A stretch of DNA of 7,216 nt from an uncultured bacterium (GTDB taxonomy: Bacteria; Actinomycetota; UBA4738; HRBIN12), in the NCBI GenBank assembly GCA_937881155.1, contig CALGFI010000108.1, positions 1 to 7,216 on the forward strand. Direction: 5' to 3'. Every line of letters starts with the position of its first letter. Position 1 is the first letter of the stretch. Under the pieces are notes generated by a model that was not told the origin of the DNA, did not search any database, and was given only the letters and a program-made list of their open reading frames with translations. Shown here piece after piece: positions 1 through 5,186 of this stretch. The position numbers and the translations under genes were made by a program.

Positions 1-1235
1 AGGTCGGTCAAGCCTCGAGCCGGGGCGTTGACGAGGACGGCGACATTGCCCTCCGGAAGCTCGCCGCCACCCATCATCTGGTGCACCGCGCCGGTCTCGT
101 CGTAGACGTACGTCGCGCCGAGCGTCGTCGATACCTTCCGGTCGCGCACCAGATCGTTGAACGCGGCCGCCTGCTCGTCGTTGAACAGGTGGGAGCCCTG
201 GTAGCGCTTCTGCAGGTACCACAGGTATCGAACGTCGATCATCGTGTCGTACCCGGTGGTTCCGGCGCAGATCACGACCATCCCGCCGCGGTCGCATACG
301 AAGTTGGATGTCGGGATGGTGTCCTGGGCCGGGTGCTCGAACACGATCCGCGGGCTGGTTCGTTCACCGAGCGCCTCCCACACAGCCTTGCCGAACGCTT
401 TCGCGCCCTCGAACCACTCCTTCCACGCGGGATCGTTCCACGCGGGAGGGACGCCCCAGTGGTCGAACCTCGTCCGGTTGACGTACCCGACGGCGCCGAG
501 CCGCTTGCTGTACTCGCCCTTCTCGTCGCTAGAGACCACCGCGACCGCCCGGCCACCCGCGAGTGTTACCAGCTGGATGGCCATGGAGCCGAGTCCACCG
601 GAGCCGCCCCATACCAGGACGACGTCGCCGTCGGACACGGTGTTCGGGGGCCAGCCATGCAGCATTCGGTATGCCGTTCCACCCGTGAGCGTCGGCGCGG
701 CAGCCTCCTCCCACGTGAGGTGCTCGGCTTTGGGCAGACACTGGTGCGCCTGCACCTTCGTGAATTGCGCGAACGAGCCCCAGCACGTGTCGTAGCCCCA
801 CACTCGGAAGCTCGCCGCGAGACCGGGATCCTTTCCGGCGACGACCCAGGGATCGTCGACGTCCCACTGCCCGGCGTGTACGACAACGCGATCGCCGACG
901 TTCACGTTCTTCACGTCCCGACCGACCGAATAGACGATGCCGGCCGCATCCGAGCCGACGATGTGGAAGTCGGTGGGCTCGCCCCACCGCGCCTGCGTCT
1001 TGGTGACGTCGACGGGGACGCCACGCGCCGCCCACACGTTGTTGAAGTTCACGCCGGCGGCCATGACCATCACGAGCGCTTCGTTCGGCCCGATCTCCGG
1101 AACATCGATCACCTCGTCCTTGATCGAGTCCCGCGGTTCGCCGAAGCGCTCCGGGCGCACCAGCTGCGCGTGCATCCGCGCGGGAACGGTGCCGATCTCG
1201 GGGATCTCGCCGATGTCGAACAGATCTTTGGTCAT
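1..1235 (-). CDS. ccr: Crotonyl-CoA carboxylase/reductase, C-terminus cut by the window edge
   Basis: Medium-chain dehydrogenase/reductase enzyme that reductively carboxylates crotonyl-CoA with NADPH and CO2 to ethylmalonyl-CoA. This is the key step of the ethylmalonyl-CoA pathway and also supplies extender units. 411 residues are visible; the sequence has reached the NAPARGL segment near the end of the family, so perhaps 12-35 residues are lost. Seen in order: MTKDLFDIGEIP start, GVNFNNVW (61-68), HIVGSDAAG (91-99), RVWGYDTCWGSFAQF (144-158), LTWEEAAAPTLTGGTAYR (173-190), the nucleotide-binding VWGGSGGLGS (208-217), FEHPAQDT (299-306), VICAGTTGY (321-329) and KRYQGSH (343-349). By an alignment recalled from memory, the CO2-pocket residues N81, F170, E171 and H365 of Kitasatospora setae Ccr map to N65, Y148, D149 and H349, so the Glu is Asp here. 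The start has a CGGAG 6-7 bases upstream. The gene lies 35 bp downstream of the nuclease and may share its transcript. It could be a divergent paralogue rather than the main Ccr. Confidence 0.95.
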   Translation of the reverse strand, partial: MTKDLFDIGEIPEIGTVPARMHAQLVRPERFGEPRDSIKDEVIDVPEIGPNEALVMVMAAGVNFNNVWAARGVPVDVTKTQARWGEPTDFHIVGSDAAGIVYSVGRDVKNVNVGDRVVVHAGQWDVDDPWVVAGKDPGLAASFRVWGYDTCWGSFAQFTKVQAHQCLPKAEHLTWEEAAAPTLTGGTAYRMLHGWPPNTVSDGDVVLVWGGSGGLGSMAIQLVTLAGGRAVAVVSSDEKGEYSKRLGAVGYVNRTRFDHWGVPPAWNDPAWKEWFEGAKAFGKAVWEALGERTSPRIVFEHPAQDTIPTSNFVCDRGGMVVICAGTTGYDTMIDVRYLWYLQKRYQGSHLFNDEQAAAFNDLVRDRKVSTTLGATYVYDETGAVHQMMGGGELPEGNVAVLVNAPARGLTD

Positions 1236-1257
1236 CGATGCTCCGTGGGAGGTGCGG

Positions 1258-1266
1258 AGACTATCA
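1258..1266 (-). promoter_or_regulatory. Possible extended -10 promoter for ccr
   Basis: On the minus strand this reads TGATAGTCT, which fits the extended -10 pattern TGnTAnnnT. It partly overlaps the end of the nuclease gene just before ccr. A transcript starting about 7 bases downstream would have a leader of some 15 bases carrying the CGGAG ribosome site. This would let ccr be transcribed separately from the nuclease. No convincing -35 element was found, and the motif is short enough to occur by chance. Confidence 0.35.
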
Positions 1267-1270
1267 GCGA

Positions 1271-2227
1271 CTATCGCGCCGCCGCCTGGCTCACGGGGCA
1301 CGTCGAAGACCGCGGGCACCACGTGCAGTACGGACCGGGCCGAAGCTCGAACGGCCGTCCGGCATTGGACGCCGCCGCGGCCCGGACGGCGTCGATCACG
1401 CGGTCGGCGGCGCGATGCAACACGCGCTCGTCGACGTCCTCCGACTGCCATTCGCCGGAGTCCAGATACAGCGTTGCCACGCGGTACGGCGGCACACCGA
1501 AGCGGAGCGCGAGGAGCAACGCGTAGAACCGCATGTCTTCGGCGTGTTCCGGCCACGCGCGTCCCGTCTTGAGATCGATCGCCAGTCGCGACGGCGCGGC
1601 GAGATCATCCGAGACGCCCAGAACGAGGTCGAGCGTCCCCGACAGCACCAGCGCGCCGCCGAGCAGCTCGACGCGAACATGCCACTCCGTCGACGGCGCG
1701 AGCGCGCGTCGCATCACGCGCAGCGGAGGGAACGTCGACCGGAACAGCTCGAGCGTCTTCGCGGCATCCATCAACGATTCGTCGCGCCGAAGCGGGTCGA
1801 GCCCGTTCCAGTACGCCGCGAACGCGTCGTCCTCGACCAGCCGCACCGCCGCGGCCTCGATCAGGCCGTACGAGTCTCGTTCATCACGGCCCGCGACCTC
1901 GAGCTCCACGGCCTTGTGCGCCAGACGACCGGCGGCGAAGCGTCCGGAGAACGCGAACGGTCCTCGTTCGCCCGCGCGCACGGCGTCGAACAGGCCCGGA
2001 CACCGCGCGAGATCGTTCAGGCCAGCCTTGCCGAGTCGGACCGCCGCACCTGGCGATCCCCGAACGGCGTCGTGGAGTCGAGCGCGGACACGACCGATCG
2101 CACCTTCGTCCAGCGCAGCGGTCCGCTCGGCGCGGATGAGCTCGTCGAACGTCCGGCGCTGCGACGGCGTCATGTCGATCGAACGTTCGACCGACGGTGT
2201 CGAGATCGTCGTGCCGGTCACGGACAT
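1271..2227 (-). CDS. RecB-family PD-(D/E)XK nuclease with a 4Fe-4S cysteine set
   Basis: A 318-residue stand-alone nuclease of the RecB/AddB/Cas4-like PD-(D/E)XK group (PDDEXK_1 type), presumably acting on DNA. Catalytic motifs are visible: GRLAHKAVELE (100-110, with H104 and E108), SGTLDLVLG (196-204, with D200), the D-x-K core in LAIDLKTGR (215-223, D218 and K220), and a following helix with Y235. Four cysteines match the AddB-type iron-sulfur arrangement: C76 in LARCPGLF before the domain, then C301, C304 and C310 (C-x2-C-x5-C) at the end. All key residues are present, so it should be active. There is no helicase domain or helicase gene beside it. The start at 2227 is supported by a TANNNT just upstream (leaderless start); the ATG at 2173 would remove 18 poorly conserved-looking residues and is the alternative. 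It is divergent from the regulator and upstream of ccr. Its biological role cannot be read from the sequence. Confidence 0.88.
   Translation of the reverse strand: MSVTGTTISTPSVERSIDMTPSQRRTFDELIRAERTAALDEGAIGRVRARLHDAVRGSPGAAVRLGKAGLNDLARCPGLFDAVRAGERGPFAFSGRFAAGRLAHKAVELEVAGRDERDSYGLIEAAAVRLVEDDAFAAYWNGLDPLRRDESLMDAAKTLELFRSTFPPLRVMRRALAPSTEWHVRVELLGGALVLSGTLDLVLGVSDDLAAPSRLAIDLKTGRAWPEHAEDMRFYALLLALRFGVPPYRVATLYLDSGEWQSEDVDERVLHRAADRVIDAVRAAAASNAGRPFELRPGPYCTWCPRSSTCPVSQAAAR
2179..2190. repeat. Perfect 12-bp palindrome TCGAACGTTCGA
   Basis: A perfect palindrome inside the first codons of the nuclease as annotated, or just upstream of it if the ATG at 2173 is the true start. It lies 64 bp before the regulator start. 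It shares the CGAACG/CGTTCG half-sites with the inverted repeat at 2833-2850 on the other side of the regulator gene, so it is a candidate operator for that regulator. CGAACG is a common word in this GC-rich sequence, which weakens the case. Confidence 0.35.
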
Positions 2228-2233
2228 CGGGCG

Positions 2234-2239
2234 ATGGTA
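2234..2239 (-). promoter_or_regulatory. Candidate -10 element of the nuclease gene (leaderless)
   Basis: The minus strand reads TACCAT, followed by six bases (CGCCCG) and then the ATG at 2227. Transcription would therefore start at the start codon itself, the typical layout of actinobacterial leaderless genes. This agrees with the absence of a Shine-Dalgarno sequence for that ATG. No clear -35 box is visible. The element overlaps the ribosome-binding region of the divergent regulator, so the two genes would compete for the same short stretch. Confidence 0.4.
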
Positions 2240-2243
2240 GGAG
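2239..2243 (+). promoter_or_regulatory. Ribosome binding site of the regulator gene
   Basis: AGGAG, 11 bases before the ATG at 2255. The spacing is slightly long but this is the only good match nearby, and it selects this ATG over the in-frame ATG at 2234. Confidence 0.5.
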
Positions 2244-2254
2244 TAGCCACCGAC

Positions 2255-2806
2255 ATGGCCGAGACGCCGAACGAGATCCTTCGCGCTCTCGCCGATCCCG
2301 AGCGCTTGGCGATCGCCGGATCGCTCGCGCGAGGCGAGGCGTCCGCATCCGCGCTGTCCAATGAGCTCGGAATCCCCTTGACGAGGCTGCGAAAGCACCT
2401 GAACCGGCTCGCGGCAACCGGTGTGGTTCGACTCGCCGACGATCGCACGACGTACCGGCTCGACCCAACGACGCTCCGGTGGGCGGCCGAACAGGTCGGC
2501 CCGCCGCGCGAGAGTGGCCTGGCCCTCGGCGCGGTGAACGAGCAGGAAGAGCTGGTCCTCCGAGCGTTCTTCCGCGACGGCCGTCTGACCGAGATCCCGG
2601 CGAAGGAGTCGAAGCGCCGGATCGTCCTCGAACGGATCGCGCTCGAGTTCGAACCAGGGATCCACTACGACGAGAGGACCGTGAACGTCATCGTCGGTCG
2701 CTTCTACAACGACCATGCGGCGCTTCGAAGGTATCTCGTCGACGAGGGCTTCCTCGCCCGAGACGGGGGGAAGTACTGGCGCACCGGCGGCCGCGTGGAC
2801 GTCTAG
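2255..2806 (+). CDS. ArsR-type winged-helix transcriptional regulator with C-terminal DUF2087 domain
   Basis: A 183-residue probable DNA-binding regulator. Residues 5-70 form a winged helix of ArsR type: EILRALADPERLAIAGSLAR, then the recognition region NELGIPLTRLRKHLNRLAA (36-54) and a wing ending in RTTYRLDP. Residues about 98-178 look like DUF2087, with RLTEIPAKESKRRIVLERIA (110-129), YDERTVNVIVGRFYNDHA (138-155) and LRRYLVDEGFLARDGGKYWR (157-176). There is no cysteine or His cluster of the metal-sensing ArsR proteins, so the signal is unlikely to be a bound metal; it is unknown. The start at 2255 is favoured by an AGGAG at 2239-2243; an in-frame ATG at 2234 would add seven residues and destroy that site's function. 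The gene starts 27 bp from the divergent nuclease and ends 67 bp before the carboxylase gene. These neighbours are its likely targets, together with itself, but that is inference. Confidence 0.9.
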   Translation: MAETPNEILRALADPERLAIAGSLARGEASASALSNELGIPLTRLRKHLNRLAATGVVRLADDRTTYRLDPTTLRWAAEQVGPPRESGLALGAVNEQEELVLRAFFRDGRLTEIPAKESKRRIVLERIALEFEPGIHYDERTVNVIVGRFYNDHAALRRYLVDEGFLARDGGKYWRTGGRVDV

Positions 2807-2808
2807 GA

Positions 2809-2822
2809 CGGCCGTCAGGCCG
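2809..2822. repeat. Short inverted repeat with GTCA loop after the regulator gene
   Basis: CGGCC-GTCA-GGCCG: a 5-bp perfect stem with a four-base loop, starting three bases after the regulator stop codon. No T run follows, so it is not a typical intrinsic terminator. The loop is the same GTCA as in the next inverted repeat at 2833-2850. Confidence 0.3.
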
Positions 2823-2832
2823 ACGACCGCGC

Positions 2833-2850
2833 GCGAACGGTCACGTTCGC
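2833..2850. repeat. Inverted repeat GCGAACG-GTCA-CGTTCGC upstream of the carboxylase gene
   Basis: A perfect 7-bp inverted repeat with a 4-base centre. It covers the place where the -35 region would lie for the -10 candidate at 2860-2865, so a bound protein would block that promoter. It shares half-sites with the palindrome at 2179-2190. It could be an operator of the adjacent ArsR-DUF2087 regulator or a weak hairpin terminator of that gene; no T run follows it. Confidence 0.4.
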
Positions 2851-2859
2851 ACCTCCGGA

Positions 2860-2865
2860 TAGACT
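2860..2865 (+). promoter_or_regulatory. Candidate -10 element of the acyl-CoA carboxylase gene
   Basis: TAGACT, with its last base eight bases before the ATG at 2874, so the transcript would have almost no leader. There is no Shine-Dalgarno sequence before this ATG, which fits leaderless translation. The -35 region is not recognisable and is occupied by the inverted repeat at 2833-2850. Confidence 0.45.
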
Positions 2866-2873
2866 CCGTTCCC

Positions 2874-4466
2874 ATGGCGACGACCGAGGAACGACCGCCC
2901 GCAGAACCATCCGTTCGAACGATCGAAGAGCGCATCGAGCAGCTCCGCAAGCGGAAGGCCGCCTTGCTCGACAACGCCCGGAAGGACGCGGTCCGCAAAC
3001 AGCACGAGAAGGGCAAGCTGACGGCGCGGGAGCGGCTCGACCTGCTGCTCGACCCGGGCTCGTTCCAGGAGACCGACCCGTTCGCGGTCCATCGGAGCCA
3101 CGACTTCGGTATGGACCGCAACCGTCCGCCCGGCGACGGCGTGGTGACCGGATTCGGAACGATCGACGCGCGTCGTGTGTGCGTCGCCAGCCAGGACTTC
3201 ACGGTGTTCGGCGGCTCGGTCGGCGAGGTCAACGCCCAGAAGATCTGCAAGGTGCAGGACCTCGCGATGTCGACGGGCGCGCCGTTCATCCAGATCAACG
3301 ACTCGGGCGGCGCCCGCATCCAGGAGGGTGCGGCGAGCCTCGCCGGCTACGGCTACATGTTCGAACGCAACGTGCGCTCGAGCGGCGTGATCCCGCAGAT
3401 CAGCGTGATCATGGGCCCGTGCGCCGGCGGTGCCGTCTACTCGCCCGCCGTCACGGACTTCACGTTCATGGTGCGGGGCACCTCGCACATGTTCATCACC
3501 GGTCCCGACGTCATCAAGGCGGTGACGGGCGAGGAGGTCACGTTCGAGGAGCTCGGCGGGGCGATGACGCACGCCAGCAAGTCGGGCGTCGCGTCCTTCG
3601 TCAGCCAGGACGAAGAGGAGTGTCTGGCCATGGTGCGACACCTGTTGTCGTACCTACCGTCGAACAACGTCGAGGACCCGCCGACGTATGCGCCGGTCGA
3701 CGATCCCGATCGCCGCGACGACGGACTCACGATGCTCGTTCCCGACTCCGCGAAGGTCCCGTACGACATGCACGAGGTGATCCGCCGGGTCGTCGACGAC
3801 GGTGACTTCTTCGAGGTGTTCCCGTTCTGGGCGATGAACGTCGTGATCGGGTTCGCGCGTCTGGACGGTCACAGCATCGGCGTGGTCGCGAACCAGCCGA
3901 AGGTGAACGCCGGTACGCTCGACATCGACTCCAGCGAGAAGGCATCGCGGTTCGTCCGCTTCTGCGACGCGTTCAACATCCCGCTCGTCACGTTCGTCGA
4001 CGTGCCGGGGTTCCTGCCGGGCACGCAGCAGGAGTTCCACGGCATCATCCGCCACGGCGCAAAGCTGCTGTACTCGTTCGCTGAGGCCACGGTCCCCCGC
4101 CTCACGGTCATCACCCGGAAGGCGTACGGCGGCGCGTACCTCGTGATGAACTCCAAGCACCTTCGCGCCGACGTGTCGTTCGCCTGGCCGACGGCGGAGA
4201 TCGCCGTGATGGGTCCGGACGGCGCGGTGAACATCGTGTTCCGAAAGCAGATCGAGAAAACCGACGACCCCGTCGCGACGCGTGCGCAGCTCATCGCCGA
4301 GTACCAGGAAAAGTTCGCGACGCCGTACATCGCGGCCGAGCGCGGGTTCATCGACGACGTGATCGAGCCGGCAGAGACGCGGCCGCGCCTGATCAAGGCG
4401 CTGCGGATGCTCGGGACGAAGCGCGAGACGATCCCCGCGCGCAAGCACGGGAACATCCCGCTGTGA
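2874..4466 (+). CDS. pccB: Acyl-CoA (propionyl-CoA) carboxylase carboxyltransferase, beta subunit
   Basis: 530 residues, the usual length of actinobacterial PccB/AccD5-type beta chains. It transfers the carboxyl group from biotin (on a separate alpha chain) to an acyl-CoA, typically propionyl-CoA to methylmalonyl-CoA, in the cytoplasm. Both crotonase-fold halves are complete. In the N-half, GGARIQEGAASL begins at 145, MGPCAGGAVYSPAVTDF follows, and GGAMTHASKSGVA comes near its end. In the C-half there is VDVPGFLPGTQQE, then RKAYGGAYLVMNSKHL with the oxyanion glycines G419-G420, then WPTAEIAVMGPDGAVN. The position that sets acyl preference (Asp422 in Streptomyces coelicolor PccB, Ile in its acetyl-CoA-accepting AccB, as recalled) is Leu423 here, so substrate range may be broader than propionyl-CoA. 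The ATG at 2874 matches the family N-terminus; the frame stays open further upstream, but that stretch overlaps the regulator and does not resemble the family. No alpha chain is nearby. It overlaps the next gene by 4 bp. Confidence 0.96.
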   Translation: MATTEERPPAEPSVRTIEERIEQLRKRKAALLDNARKDAVRKQHEKGKLTARERLDLLLDPGSFQETDPFAVHRSHDFGMDRNRPPGDGVVTGFGTIDARRVCVASQDFTVFGGSVGEVNAQKICKVQDLAMSTGAPFIQINDSGGARIQEGAASLAGYGYMFERNVRSSGVIPQISVIMGPCAGGAVYSPAVTDFTFMVRGTSHMFITGPDVIKAVTGEEVTFEELGGAMTHASKSGVASFVSQDEEECLAMVRHLLSYLPSNNVEDPPTYAPVDDPDRRDDGLTMLVPDSAKVPYDMHEVIRRVVDDGDFFEVFPFWAMNVVIGFARLDGHSIGVVANQPKVNAGTLDIDSSEKASRFVRFCDAFNIPLVTFVDVPGFLPGTQQEFHGIIRHGAKLLYSFAEATVPRLTVITRKAYGGAYLVMNSKHLRADVSFAWPTAEIAVMGPDGAVNIVFRKQIEKTDDPVATRAQLIAEYQEKFATPYIAAERGFIDDVIEPAETRPRLIKALRMLGTKRETIPARKHGNIPL

Positions 4467-4786
4467 GCGACGACGAACGGGACCGAACCCCGAACGGCGG
4501 CCCGCAGGGCCGGCTCGACGCCGCGAGTCCCGCGGCGCGCCGGTTCGAGCTGGACGCCGATCTGACGCCTCACGAGGAGCGGGCCGTTATCCGGGCGCTC
4601 GAGCGCTACTTCGCGCAGGAGAGCCCGCACCCACATCCGTGGGTCCTGTCCGGCCGGATCGACGCGGCGGGCTTGGGCGCCCTCCAGGCGCGGCACTACA
4701 CGCACACCCCGTGGGGCGTCGGAACGTACGCACCGTACGCGCGTCGTGGCGTCCCGTCGGTCCACGGCCGCGGCGACGTTCTGTAG
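4463..4786 (+). CDS. Small protein following the carboxylase gene, probable epsilon-type subunit
   Basis: 107 residues starting with GTG in a GTGA overlap with the carboxylase stop codon, hence translationally coupled to it. Small epsilon subunits (AccE/PccE) occupy this position in actinobacteria and stabilise the alpha-beta complex. The fit in sequence is partial: a hydrophilic N-terminus rich in Asp, Arg, Gly and Pro (1-27), a short acidic/helical segment DLTPHEERAVIRALERYFAQ (33-52), then PWVLSGRI (59-66), which recalls the W-x-x-x-G-R segment of epsilon subunits. The C-terminal part is different: HYTHTPWGVGTYAPYARRG (78-96) is rich in aromatic residues and His and ends in VPSVHGRGDVL. 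No membrane segment or signal peptide. The coding call is supported by the overlap and by the organised protein sequence; the epsilon function is inferred mainly from position and size. Confidence 0.75.
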   Translation: MSDDERDRTPNGGPQGRLDAASPAARRFELDADLTPHEERAVIRALERYFAQESPHPHPWVLSGRIDAAGLGALQARHYTHTPWGVGTYAPYARRGVPSVHGRGDVL

Positions 4787-4889
4787 GGGCGACTCAGCCA
4801 CATCGCTTCGGACGCCGCCCGACACCGTTCATCGAAATCCGCCACGATTCCGATCGGCCGGCTCGACGCCGGCGAGGAGGCTCCGTCCT
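4787..4889. other. 103-bp gap between the carboxylase pair and the cupin-glycosyltransferase pair
   Basis: I see no gene here. There is not a single TA dinucleotide, so no TANNNT promoter element is possible on this strand within the gap. A GCCGGC-TCGAC-GCCGGC inverted repeat lies at 4857-4873 (6-bp arms, 5-base loop) with no T run after it. The end of the gap holds the strong ribosome site of the cupin gene. Read-through from the carboxylase transcript is therefore plausible. Confidence 0.5.
4874..4880 (+). promoter_or_regulatory. Strong ribosome binding site of the cupin gene
   Basis: GAGGAGG, nine bases before the GTG at 4890. It is the best Shine-Dalgarno match in the window and decides the start of the cupin gene against an ATG far upstream at 4746 that would overlap the preceding gene. 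Confidence 0.7.
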
Positions 4890-5186
4890 GTGGGTGCGAG
4901 CAAGATCGAGCGAGCGGTGGAGGACCGCGACGCGGCGCTTCGGATCTTCCTGGAGGAGCGCTGCTCGGCGCCTCGCCCGTGGGGCAACGGTCCCGGCGAC
5001 ACCTACGCTCGGCACGCGCACGACTACCACAAGGTCCTGTTCTGCCTCGAGGGCTCGATCACGTTCCACCTCGACGACGGTGACATGACGCTCGAACCAG
5101 GCGACCGCCTCGACCTCCCACCCGGAACGTGGCATGCGGCGACGGTCGGTGCCGAGGGCTGCTCGTGCATCGAGGCGTCGCGATGA
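4890..5186 (+). CDS. Small single-domain cupin protein
   Basis: 98 residues forming one compact cupin beta-barrel. Motif 1 runs from G36 to G55: G-x5-H42-x-H44, then K48 where the consensus has a metal-binding Glu, then G55 in CLEGSITF. Motif 2 is complete up to its histidine: GDRLDLPPGTWH (71-82, with H82). Three histidines can thus still hold a metal ion; the Glu ligand is missing, and H47 beside it may or may not replace it. Three cysteines are spread through the short chain (C25, C52, and C91/C93 near the end make four in all). Cupins of this size can be enzymes (isomerases, dioxygenases) or plain ligand-binding proteins, so no reaction is assigned. GTG start chosen from the GAGGAGG site. 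The stop overlaps the glycosyltransferase start by 4 bp (ATGA), so the two are made together. Confidence 0.85.
   Translation: MGASKIERAVEDRDAALRIFLEERCSAPRPWGNGPGDTYARHAHDYHKVLFCLEGSITFHLDDGDMTLEPGDRLDLPPGTWHAATVGAEGCSCIEASR

Noticed and set aside
81..1526. Long plus-strand reading frame of 481 codons, plus the shorter frame at 244-795
   Set aside because: It is antisense to the unmistakable crotonyl-CoA carboxylase/reductase. Its translation is Arg/Ala/Val-rich without family motifs; long open antisense frames are expected in such GC-rich DNA.
1238..2254. Upstream extension of the regulator frame
   Set aside because: It is antisense to the nuclease gene and very Arg-rich. The winged-helix domain starts right after the ATG at 2255, which has a ribosome site.
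2228..3319. Upstream extension of the nuclease frame to 682 codons
   Set aside because: The extra part runs antisense to the regulator and the carboxylase and has no domain-like sequence. The recognisable nuclease begins near 2227.
2841..4448. Minus-strand frames of 266 and 264 codons opposite the carboxylase gene
   Set aside because: Both are mirror frames of a clear 530-residue carboxyltransferase. Their His/Asp/Arg/Val-rich translations show codon complementarity rather than a protein family.
4857..4873. Inverted repeat GCCGGC-TCGAC-GCCGGC as terminator or riboswitch
   Set aside because: GCCGGC is itself palindromic and common in this DNA, the stem does not extend, and no T run follows. 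It is noted only as part of the gap.
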